A DNA stretch of 64,000 bases from Varanus komodoensis (taxonomy: Eukaryota > Chordata > Lepidosauria > Squamata > Varanidae). Numbering within the stretch: the stretch's first letter is position 1; each line of letters starts with the position of its first letter. This document shows positions 55,056 through 64,000 of this stretch, one piece after another. The translations under genes and the position numbers were made by a program. The stretch spans positions 21,470,590 to 21,534,589 of the forward strand of contig NW_025336598.1 in assembly GCF_004798865.1 (NCBI RefSeq), read 5' to 3'. The notes beneath the pieces were generated by a model. That model had not been told where the DNA came from and made no database searches. It saw only the letters and a program-made list of their open reading frames with translations.

Positions 55056-55292
55056 AAAAACAAATTAACACAGATTAAAATACAATAAAACTATAAAAAC
55101 AATTAAAAAACTCCCCCTTCCCTTGGCGATGTGCCCCAGTCTGACGGCAGCGGCAGTGACTGCCCAGCAGAAAAACTGAGCCGCAGAATGTGGCCGATGT
55201 CCGTAGGGGGAGGGCCGGCCGCCGGCGCTTTATGGGTCGCAGGGCCCTCCCCAAGCTCCGCCCTGTCCCGGCATGCCTTTGCACATAGCATT

Positions 55293-55439
55293 TTACTGAA
55301 GAATTCTATTACATAACTTGGAGAACTACAAATTTAAAAGATGACTGAGTATGGTTTGTGCATTGGTTTGAAAGTGTGAAATTAGATAGTGAACAAGTTT
55401 GCATTAAATAAATTTGATATTCTATATGTGCATTAAAAT
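55293..55439. other. Short unique spacer
   Basis: AT-rich, nothing recognised. Confidence 0.4.
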
Positions 55440-55640
55440 GCAAACTGAACCAATTCTTCCTATCTGTTCATGGCAATAATCCCCACTGAGGTAACTTACT
55501 TAGAAATTAATTCTGTGTAGGTTTATCTAGATTCCACATTTAGAGTACAGTCAAGCCACCTACTTGGGAGTACGCCACCTGGGACCCAATGGGTCTTACC
55601 TTTGAGTAACATGCATAGGGTTACAGTGTGAATTTTCCAT
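55440..55640. repeat. Possible small palindromic repeat of 'acttctgagtaa' type
   Basis: ccccactgaggtaacttact and gggacccaatgggtcttacc then tttgagtaacatgcataggg resemble the very common squamate repeat built from 'cccattgagttcaatgggacttacttctgagtaa...catgcatagg'. Boundaries and family are uncertain. Confidence 0.35.
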
Positions 55641-57565
55641 TACACAGCTGATGCTTATTTGCTTCTTTATTTTGTAAATGATTATTAGTTCATGTCTACA
55701 TAGAGAAACAAGAACTCATAATTGTTCAAAGTCAAAGAAGGTACATTACAGAATAGTTTTTCTGTTTTGTTGACTGACATTAGTTCTGTGAAGACCTGAG
55801 GGGAAGGTTTAATATTATTCTGAAAGCTTCATTGATGATATACAAAAAAGGGGCATTATATAACAGGCAATGCAGGGTCACTGACATAACTGTTTTCTTG
55901 TGGGTTCTCATTTGAGGCACACAAGTATCTGGCTCTGATATGAATTCCTACTTGTTAATCTTTTTAGAAAGTGCCCCTGGTGAAAACGAGAGTATGGAAA
56001 TGTTAGCAGATGGTGGAAGCACATGATAATAATGACATGTCTCTGAGCAGCAGATGAACAGTGGCCAGAGAAGCATAGCAGTTGTTCTCTTTGGGTGGCA
56101 GTGTGGTTATTCCCTAACTCCTCATAGGGATCAGCTGTTTTGTTTCTTTCTTGTTTCCAGACTGGAGTGGGAAGAAGCCATGTGTGACTGAGCAAATACC
56201 TAACCTGGGACATTCCAGCTCTTCAGGGGATGGATTTTGTGAAAGCAAAATAATGGAGGTCATAAGGAGGCCGCTTGTGAGCAAAGAGAACAGCTGAACT
56301 TTATTATGTCTGCTGACCCAGAACTGACAGAGTCCTCTACCAGGCTTCCATACAGAAACGTGACCCCTTTGAGCTGTCGTTTATTTTGTTCTTACAGAGA
56401 GCTTAAATCAGGCTGCCACTGTTCTCTGCTTTGGCTCTGTCCATCGCATTCGCCTTGTTGTGCCTTTACTTCCCCAATGATGACAGTGCAATGAGGCTGA
56501 GCTGTGCCTGCAGAGGGAGGGGAATGGCTGTAGATCTCAGCGTTCCTTTATGTTCAAGGGCTAAACTCAGTTAAGGGGTAGTTTGGGGCTGGGGACTGGG
56601 TGGTGCAATCCACTGGTGGGTGGGACTGAAGAGAAAAGCAGGGAAGAGAGAACAGAGCCACCTGGTTTACTTTGCCGCTCTTTCTGCCCATAGTTGGAAG
56701 CAGTATTTCAATTATGTAAAAAATGCAAAAGGTGGGAAATCACTAAATAATAGGATGCCAGGAAGAAGGGGAAGTTGTCACCCAGGGAACCAGACTGGTG
56801 CTCGAGGTGTTCCAGTTTTGCCCTGCAAGCCTGAGTTTCAACACCCCAGAGTTCCACCATGGCCAGAGCCACACTGGGCACACCAGTGTGATGTCCAATG
56901 GTGGAGACTGACTGCTATCCCCACTTTGCAAGAATTTGCTACTTTAATTCTCAGTGTCAGGGGCTGAAGAAGTGAGGGATCCTGTCCTGTACATCCTTGG
57001 TCAGTGGCACCACTGGCATCACATGTCTCCTTGCCCCAGTATCAGTACTGGGATACTGGTGCTTCAGGGCACAGCAAACTTAGCAGAGAACTTGCCAATT
57101 GTTTCAGGTGTCATAATCAGATGCTCACCTGTGTGATGTTGGCACAGAACCATGCATTGGCCTGCTTGGACAATCATTCCAAGCCACAGAGCGAATATCA
57201 GAGTATCTACAACACTTAACTTAGTTTTTTTAAAATCACTGGAACAGTTTGTAAACATCAAGTAATGAATGAAAAGAAGAGGAAATTAATTTCAAGGGAG
57301 GCTGGAGACTTCTTGGCTGGTGGAAGAGAATAAGGAACTAGATGTTCCAAGCAGTCCCTCAACATTTTCTTCGTAGCATCCAGCAATGTATTTGTTCAGT
57401 CAGTGATGAGATAATGTTTCTCTAAATCCAGAAGATTTCTTAATTTGGTTTGTTTTTCCCCGTTGAGGCTTCTTGCACTTAAGTGGGAACATAACTATGG
57501 GGCCTGTTATGACAAGTGCCTACACTTCAAAATTGACCGCTACTCCAATATCTGTAGTCCAAAGT
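55641..57565. other. No gene recognised
   Basis: A 115-codon plus-strand frame (56620-56967) has no family features. No repeat was recognised. Confidence 0.4.
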
Positions 57566-58030
57566 ATTATTTATTCATTTATTAGATTTCTAACCTGCCC
57601 CATATGGCTCCCTGGGTGGGTTACAACGATGAACATACAGAATAAAATATAATATAAAACAGAAATTACAAATAATAAAACATTTAAACCAAGATAAAAT
57701 GCACAGAACTGATAACACACTGCACACTTAAAATACTACTTAAAACAAATTAGCAATAAAAAGACCATTGGAATAAAAAGGTCTTTGCCTGGCACCTAAA
57801 ACAATGTAGAGAAGGCACCTGGCAAACCTCTCTGGGAGCTTGTTCCAGAGTTGCGGGGCCACTACAGAAAAGGCCCTTCATGTCACCACCCTCCTTCAGA
57901 AGGACCTCACATGCAGAACTAAGGTGCTGGGTAGGTTCTTCGGGGAAGACACATGCCTATAGATACCCATTTAAGACTTGAAATGCTAGTGTTAACACCC
58001 TGAATGTTTCTGAAGGGTGTCAAGATAGGA
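57566..58030 (-). mobile_element. L2-clade LINE, 3' end (older subfamily)
   Basis: From tatttattcatttattagat at 57570 it runs through an extended 3' UTR to aaaaaggtctttgcctggca, aaacctctctgggagcttgt and gaaaaggcccttcatgtcac. These are the same ordered blocks as copies B and C but with about 80 extra UTR bases and higher divergence. Confidence 0.8.
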
Positions 58031-58149
58031 AAATCGGGCTTAACCTGCTAGTTCTCCCTTTCAGCTGCCATTCAGCCTGATGGTGTGGTTTTCAGCTCTG
58101 CAGAAAAGCACATGTGTCACTGCGAAAACTATCCTGGCCAGCCTCTGCC

Positions 58150-58272
58150 TTCTCACACTGAGGGAATCAGATGGAGGAAATTCCTCTGTCTGCTATCCTA
58201 GAATACCCTTGCTGGACTAAACACATTAGACTAGATGGACAACCCGGTGTAAGGCTATTTCCTGGGTTCCTA
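58150..58272. repeat. Possible SINE-type 3' segment
   Basis: ttagactagatggacaaccc then ggtgtaaggctatttcctgg and gttccta resemble a widespread reptile repeat end ('actagatggacc...ggtctgacccagtaaggc..ttcctatgttccta'). No head or promoter boxes were found. Confidence 0.35.
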
Positions 58273-58420
58273 CCAACTATACTCCAATTTCTATTATTAG
58301 CTTTGCCTTTCTACTAATATTTATTGTCTGCTCCTTAGCCAAAACCTGAATAGTTTGAGGCAGGAAATGCCTTGTTTTTCTCCCTTGTTCAATCCAGAAA
58401 ATTGTGAACGAGGACTCTGC

Positions 58421-58475
58421 ATTTATTTATTTATTACGTTTATTTCTTGCCTTTCCCTCCTCTTAATGAGCAACA
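58421..58475 (-). mobile_element. L2-like 3' tip
   Basis: atttatttatttattacgtt then tatttcttgcctttccctcc is the complement of the 'ggaggaaaggcgggatataaatgtaataaataaat' tip. Very short. Confidence 0.4.
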
Positions 58476-61400
58476 TCCTGAGCCTTGCAGCAAATTCATT
58501 GCATTGCTTTGTTGCTTTGTCTCTACCAAAAATCAGAGTCCGCCTCTGCATGAAGTATCTTTTGTGTACTCATGAGCCTTCATTCATAGAAGTCGGTGGG
58601 TCCTTTACACAGCATTGCCATTTTGGGGGGCATCTCCTGCGATGTCCACCCATTTTTATGCCTTTTTTAGTGTATGGGCAGTGCAGTATGAATGATTCAT
58701 GATCAGAACCTGTTGTAGTTCAGCAGGGTTCCACAGTGCCACCTTGCACAGAACAGCAGAGAATGAAAAACCCAAGATGGGGGCGGAAATCCTGTCTAAA
58801 AGATGCATCCTTTCTCCTGCAAAGATGGAAGGAGAGACCTCAGTAAAGGGCCAGGTGAAGCGCCTCATGCTCAGGGGTCCAAGTACCTGACTGGTTTGTC
58901 TGATCAGCTGGTGGGGAGGGGAGGGGCAGGAGCTGTGCTGATACAGGTAAGGTTGCTTTGCAATACATGGGCAGAGCCTGGTCTTTTGAGAACTGATCAG
59001 CACCATGTTTCTCTTGGAAGCTGAAAAGTGCTGGGAGCGCTTTCATAGCGCATACATTAACATAGTTTTGGACATCACAGCAGTCCATCCATCCTGAATC
59101 CATTTTGTTTCTCCTCCAGCTGTGCTCTCTTTCTTCCTACACTATCACTTTACTCTTTTGCAGGTGGAATTATCTGTATGCTGCAGAAGTTCCAGAGAGA
59201 GGAACTGATACATTTAAAGCAGTTTTCTGTGTGATCCATTAAAAAAAATGGATGTCTCAGTACCTACTATCATGGCAATTATTTTCTGTTATGTGTCTTT
59301 AAAAAGCAACTGGGAGGGAAAAAGATCTGTACTGCACCGAATCGAAACACTGGTGTAGGAGCGAAAATCTTATGTAACACAGCATTTTGCTCCTGTCTCC
59401 TTAGCTCTTCTGCAATGCATGCTCCCTGTTATCCTTGGACAATCACAATTCTGTTTTATCCAGTGGAGGGCAGACAAGATCCACCTAGCTCTTGGAAAAG
59501 AGAGCTGGCAAGGCTGCTTTTACAAAGGGTCCCAGAATATTTTTCCTTCCTCCTGCTATTATCCCACATACAGTATTTGCATGCATGTGTGTGTGTGCAT
59601 GAATGTACGCCTGTGTACCATTAATGTATTCTTGCAGGAGAGAGATAAAGTCCTTGCTGTAACTTCCAGTGAAGGGAAGGCAACGTACCGTTTCAGAGCA
59701 CATTGTTGCTCAAAACAATGACAAAAACAGCAGCAGCCAGCGGAGGTACTGAATTACAATGCAGCTGAAATGGGGCTGCTGAGAAACAAGGAAAGTGGGG
59801 GGGGGGGTCCTGTAAAAGCTCAAGGGAGACTCCCACCCTCCCCCCAAATTTCCAGTGAATGTTGAACGTGCTCAGTGGCTGCAGAACTCTGATTGACTGG
59901 GTGAGCAATGAAAAGGCAAAGTAGTAAGAGGTATGGATTGGAGTAGCTTGAATCAAGGCATGGCTGGCTGGAACACTGGACGGGGCTCTCCTCACGGCAG
60001 CCCCATTTTCACGCAGGCCCTTCATTTATGTTGAAACAGCAGCATTTAATATGGCAATTTACTAGAAGCGAGATATAAGGCGTCCTCTGCCAAATTAGTT
60101 CGCGTGCATATATAGAGTGATGCCTGCACCGGCATGCTGGAATTTAGAAAACCAGCAAGAGGGACGAAAGTGAAAGCTGTTGCTATGTCATTTGATAGGC
60201 AGCTTGCTGCTTTTTCAGAGCATCACAACACACACAATTTGCAGACACGCTTAATGTGAAGCTGTCTTCTACAGGGAGGGTTCCCCATTTTGGAACAGCA
60301 TGTGCCTAGCCTGATATCCTTGGTAACCAGGTTCCTGGGGATGATTCAAGCATGCCATGTTAGCGCCCACTGGCTTCTACACACAGTGTGCAGTGTATTG
60401 GAGAGAAGGGGCAGGGGAATATTTTAATGGGGGCATCCGGCTGGAAGGAGGAGGAAGCACTGAAGCTACCTGGCAGCACTGCTGCAGCACAGTTAATTCC
60501 CTCTTGTTGGTAAAGTGGAAGGGCATGATTTGTTAAGATGGAAACATTTATCAAGGTGTGAGACAGTCATCTCATGGCAGCATGGGTTGCGCAAGAGGGC
60601 CAGAAATGCAAAATCTTGTTTCCCTAAAAAGTGAGGTGTGGCAACACAGCTTCTCCCCTCCTCTCCTCTTCTCCCTCTCTCCTCTTCTCTTCTCTAGAAA
60701 GAATCTAATCAGGCTTTTAAAAACTATAATATAGAAATAAAAAAGCTTACAGATAGCAATGCAGCATCCCCAAGGCCATGGATTAACTACTAGAAAGTGA
60801 TGTAATTATACACCCATTTAAAAAAGCAAAAAACTGAACAACCCACACTAGCAATGAATACCCATATGCAATAGAACAAGCAATCAAACCTCCATCTAGG
60901 CTGTGGGAAACAGCACACATTGCTTTTTCATCAGATTACACTTTTGTTTAAAAGTGCAATAAAATAAAAACACAAATAAAATCGTACACATATGTGCATG
61001 TCCAACACTGAAAAAAGCAGGGAAGGTCCCAGCAGTAAGACAAAACCTGACTAACTTCATTTTTGCTCTGGGTACTGGATTTCATCAGCCTGGTGGACTT
61101 CCCACTCCCTTGTTCATGGGTCATTCCAGCAGGAAGTAGAATCCAACTTTCTACAGGTTCCTTTGAGGGCAACGAGTAGAAAAGTCCCTTGGTTGACCAG
61201 CACTGGCCCTGATGGTTGTGTGGCCCCCTTGGTGAAGTCCCCAAACAGCATCGGGAGTCACTCCTTGGGGAAGGTGGTCAAGCTGTTGCAAGAGCATTAA
61301 GGTCCTTCATTAGTGCTTCTAGGTGAGCCATCACAGATGCTCATAAGTGCATCCTGTGTCTTCAAGCACTTCATAAATATGCATTTTGCCTGTGCTTTCC

Positions 61401-61730
61401 CACAGAATACCCAAGTGTACGCCTTTCCGAAAGTGTGTGTTTCTACACATCTTGACGATAAAACACACATTTTAAAAGACATTTTCAGATGGCTTTTGAG
61501 CTGACAACTGTATTGCAAAATCCATAGAAGTGTGAAATCTAAAGGATAATTACAGGCCACTCCATACATTAGTCCCGCAGGTGCAGATTACGTCATTTTG
61601 CATGAGGATTCACAAGGACTGAATTCCTCAAGTAGCCTTTCAGCTCATCTGTTCGACCTGCTTTCCCCACTTGATTCCCTTTCCCTTTTACGGTCCTTTC
61701 TGTTCCTCCCTGGGGTGACTTTAAGACCAC
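58476..61730. other. No gene recognised; polypyrimidine tract and G run
   Basis: A G run lies at about 59797-59806 and a CT-rich tract at 60652-60698. Stretches at 59150-59290 and 60100-60260 are CpG-poor and free of recognised repeats. They could be conserved non-coding DNA, but this cannot be judged without alignment. Confidence 0.4.
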
Positions 61731-61801
61731 CTTCCCAAGCTGGTGTACTGCAACTGTGTTGGACTACAACTCCTATCATCCCCAGCAAGCATACCAAGTT
61801 G
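61731..61801. repeat. Palindromic MITE-like repeat, copy 3 (half)
   Basis: cccaagctggtgtactgcaa and gttggactacaactcctatc then atccccagcaagcataccaa match one arm of the family at 46735 and 47895. Confidence 0.4.
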
Positions 61802-61894
61802 GAGTAAACTGCCTTTTGAGGGTCAGCCTGATAGTTATGGTAGTTCTATGCCCACCAATTTATACTATCTCTAGCTATTTGGGAAACTGTATTT

Positions 61895-61980
61895 TTAATG
61901 TTATGTTTCTATGTTTATGTTTCTATGTTATGTTTGTTTCTATGTTATGTTTATATTTATATGTTTATATATTATGCAAA
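61895..61980 (+). repeat. AT-rich tandem-like repeat
   Basis: Irregular reiteration of ttatgtttctatg units, passing into atttatatgtttatatatta. It looks like an expanding low-complexity tract. Confidence 0.7.
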
Positions 61981-62280
61981 TTTATATCACTTCCTAGTGA
62001 GCTATCAAAGTGGTTAACAAAAATGAAACCATAATATATAATTAGGGATGCAAGTGAGCCGCTTTGGGCAGAAAATCTGCCAGAGCCCCTGGCTTGCAGC
62101 TTCCTGGCCCCTGGCCTGCTTTGCAGTGGGCCGGAGATCCTGCAAGCCTGCCAAGGGTTTGTGGGGCTCTCACCGGGAATTGACCCCGTGCACTGAGCAG
62201 GCAGCACCACTGTTGGGAATGGGGGCTGGTGTGCCCACTTTCTGTAGCCCTTTTCATTTTGCACTGGCAGTGTCCCAGTC
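61981..62280. other. No gene recognised
   Basis: GC-richer unique-looking sequence between two repeats. Chance frames only. Confidence 0.4.
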
Positions 62281-62470
62281 TGTTTATTTATTTATTTAGA
62301 GTATTTGTATGCCATCCCATCGCATAGCCTCAGGACAGCTTACATAAATAAGAAAAATAAAATAAAACATAATACAAATAAAATCCAGATCCACCGTTAC
62401 TGCAGCTTAAAACCTATATAGCTGATGTTAAAAGTTATTAAAATATTGTTGAAATAAAAAGGTCTTAGCC
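62281..62470 (-). mobile_element. L2-clade LINE 3' tip
   Basis: tgtttatttatttatttaga then atgccatcccatcgcatagc, ctcaggacagcttacataaa and gaaataaaaaggtcttagcc parallel 43140-43340 of copy B with many substitutions. It is truncated just after the aaaaaggtctt block. Confidence 0.78.
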
Positions 62471-63084
62471 ACCGGGAGTGGCAGCTGGGGGTCTGTGAAT
62501 GCTTGTGGACTTCTGGGCTCAGCTTTCTTCCTTAGAGATAGAGAGCACTGGAAGAAGTCTGACACAAATTGGGTCCTGGAGAGGCTCAGCATATCCCATC
62601 ATATAATAAAATACAATAAATTAGAATAATACATTCAAGGCATAATCAACTGAGGCTTCCTGTGACCCTCTGAACTTGGAGGATCCAAGGGAGGCCACCT
62701 CCTGCTCCTCCCATCCTGCAGTTATACAGGCAAGCTCAGCTGTCTAAGTGTGGTGTGTTAGAGAAGGAGGGAAGGAGGCTGAGACTCCACCAATATAGCT
62801 TGCATCCTGGTGGTGCCAGTCTCCTCTCTTCCACCCCTCAGCATGCTCCCAAAGCCCTTCTCCTAGCCCGCTCTTACAGATTTGGAGACCCAGGTGGGAC
62901 GGACTTTCATGCCTGCTGTGAGGGCAAAGTGGGGCCAACCACCTGCTATGAGGATGGAGCAATTTTCCAATCTTACCGATGAAAATCAGAGCAATCTGAT
63001 GGCCCATTTATATGCTGCTTAGCAGCTTTAGAGTTGCTTTCTTTAACTGTATTGCTATTCCCATGTGGATAATGCATCATTTTA
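62471..63084. other. No gene recognised
   Basis: Nothing supported. Short chance frames on both strands. Confidence 0.4.
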
Positions 63085-63178
63085 TCATGGCAAGAGGGAA
63101 ACTTTTGTAAGCCGTCCAGAGACATGTAGTGATTGGACGGGTTAGAAATACCCCAAATAAATGAATAAATAAATACAT
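63085..63178 (+). mobile_element. L2-like or SINE 3' tip
   Basis: gtaagccgtccagagacatg then gattggacgggttagaaata and ccccaaataaatgaataaat follow the plus-sense L2 tip. About 75 bases are recognisable. Confidence 0.55.
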
Positions 63179-63376
63179 GAATTTGTATTCTAATTTTTCA
63201 GTTCATTCTGCTAATTTTACAATATATGCAGTGTCGTAACCACTAACATTATCCTTTAAGGAGTGACTTTATTTTCTGGTTCTCTCATTTGATTTCTAGT
63301 AATGTTTGTTATCCTTTGTTATAAATGTAATGGGTCAGTATCCAAATTTCAGATAAGAATATTTATTTTAATCTGC

Positions 63377-63390
63377 CATCACTTGTAATA
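63377..63390 (+). repeat. Left target-site duplication of the Sauria SINE
   Basis: catcacttgtaata, repeated at 63735-63748 with one mismatch. Confidence 0.8.
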
Positions 63391-63734
63391 AAAGGTAAAG
63401 GTAAAGGTTTCCCCTTGATGTGAAGTCCAGTCAGGTCTGACTCTTGGGGGTGGTGCTCATCTCCGTTTCCTAGCCGAGGGAGCCAGCTTTTGTCTGCAGA
63501 CAGTCTCTGTGGTCATGTGGCCGGCATGACTAAACACCAAAGTGCACGGAACGCTGTTACCTGCCCACCAAAGTGGTACCTTTTCATCTACTTGCATTTG
63601 CATGCTTTCAAACTGCAAGGTTGGCAGGAGCTGGGACAGAGCAACAGGAGCCCACCCCATTGTGGAGATTCAAACTGGTGACTTTTCAGTCAACCAGTCC
63701 AGCAGCACAGTGGTTTAAACCACTGCGCCACCTG
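63391..63734 (-). mobile_element. Sauria-type tRNA-derived SINE, full length
   Basis: On the minus strand the head is gcaggtggcgcagtggttta, with an A box (ggcgcagtgg) and a B box (complement of gagattcaaac at 63665-63675). The body includes the complement of ttggcaggagctgggacaga and of gtggccggcatgactaaaca. The end is ggggaaacctttacctttac. This matches the Sauria SINE widespread in squamates, whose 3' end derives from Bov-B; here the tail gagtcagacctgactggact parallels the Bov-B end at 39845-39865. A 14-bp target-site duplication flanks it. It is non-coding and would be transcribed by RNA polymerase III. Confidence 0.93.
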
Positions 63735-63748
63735 CATCACTTTTAATA
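63735..63748 (+). repeat. Right target-site duplication of the Sauria SINE
   Basis: catcacttttaata, 13 of 14 matching 63377-63390. Confidence 0.8.
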
Positions 63749-64000
63749 CTTTATCACTATTATTCAGATCCACAGAATTAGGCTTCTACTCCATCTGAGT
63801 AGTCATTTGATAAGAAGAAAGATACTTCCTGCTCTTTCTTGCTTTCTTGCTTGCTGTGAGGGAAAGCACAAAGAAAAATTGCAAAAGAACTGCCATACAA
63901 GACTAAACAAAATGGTAGGCTTGGTCCTAGGCCCTGCCCCTTTCTCAAGCTCCCCCGATCCTCAGGCTCCATCTTCTCTCTGCAGGCCTTTACCGAGGAA
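63749..64000. other. No gene recognised
   Basis: Unique-looking sequence to the window end. Confidence 0.4.

Larger units (their letters stand above)
51878..55292 (-). mobile_element. L2-clade LINE, copy C, near full length
   Basis: Same layout and strand as copy B. The 3' tail is at 51878-51899, the RT at 52043-53278, the endonuclease and linker at 53086-54546, the N-terminal piece at 54699-55055, and a leader of 55110-55292. Over a 245-base RT stretch I count about ten differences from copy B. Unlike copy B it has a 21-base in-frame deletion in the RT (PELSAVARSAF against PELSLEAQVTAAARSAF) and about 11 bases missing near 53300. Its leader is shorter and more diverged than those of copies A and B. 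Confidence 0.92.

Noticed and set aside
1-64000. CRISPR array, prokaryotic operon or phage
   Set aside because: No spaced direct repeats or dense coding; everything points to vertebrate repeat-rich DNA.

Overview
This window looks like intergenic or intronic DNA from a squamate reptile (lizard or snake). I found no intact host gene, tRNA gene, rRNA gene or CRISPR array. The squamate assignment rests on the repeats: a Bov-B (RTE) LINE, a Sauria-type tRNA SINE, CR1, several L1 lineages, a GC-rich-promoter L2-clade LINE in many copies, and a DIRS-order retrotransposon with a tyrosine recombinase. Species cannot be named from this sequence.

Layout. 1-2128 holds the 5' part of an L2-clade LINE (copy A, minus strand), which the window edge cuts and which abuts a broken L1 ORF1 (2134-2517). 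3250-6200 is a second minus-strand L1, split by two L2 3' tips. 6.2-15.9 kb is mostly unique sequence with a local duplication (13256-13398 / 13792-13925). 15911-18033 is a 5'-truncated CR1. 18.3-21.1 kb carries two copies of a 5S rRNA-derived SINE, an L2 3' end and a hAT (BED-finger) remnant. 26603-32539 is a DIRS-like element with inverted terminal repeats and an internal complementary region. 36030-41480 is a decayed plus-strand L1, invaded by a Bov-B LINE (37218-39884, with a 14-bp target-site duplication and a 100-N assembly gap), a CR1 tip and an L2 3' end. 43130-46705 and 51878-55292 are two near full-length L2-clade LINEs (copies B and C) in the same orientation. The rest, to 64000, is unique sequence with older L2 tips, small palindromic repeats and a Sauria SINE (63391-63734) flanked by a 14-bp target-site duplication.

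How the parts relate. Autonomous elements (L2, CR1, L1, Bov-B, DIRS) supply reverse transcriptases. The Sauria SINE ends in a Bov-B-like tail, and the 5S-derived SINE ends in a tail resembling the L2 3' tip, as expected for SINEs mobilised by those LINEs. Nesting gives relative ages: the L1s are oldest, and Bov-B and L2 tips lie inside them. The L2 copies B and C and the Sauria SINE are among the youngest insertions. Every coding frame of real interest here belongs to a mobile element and is broken.
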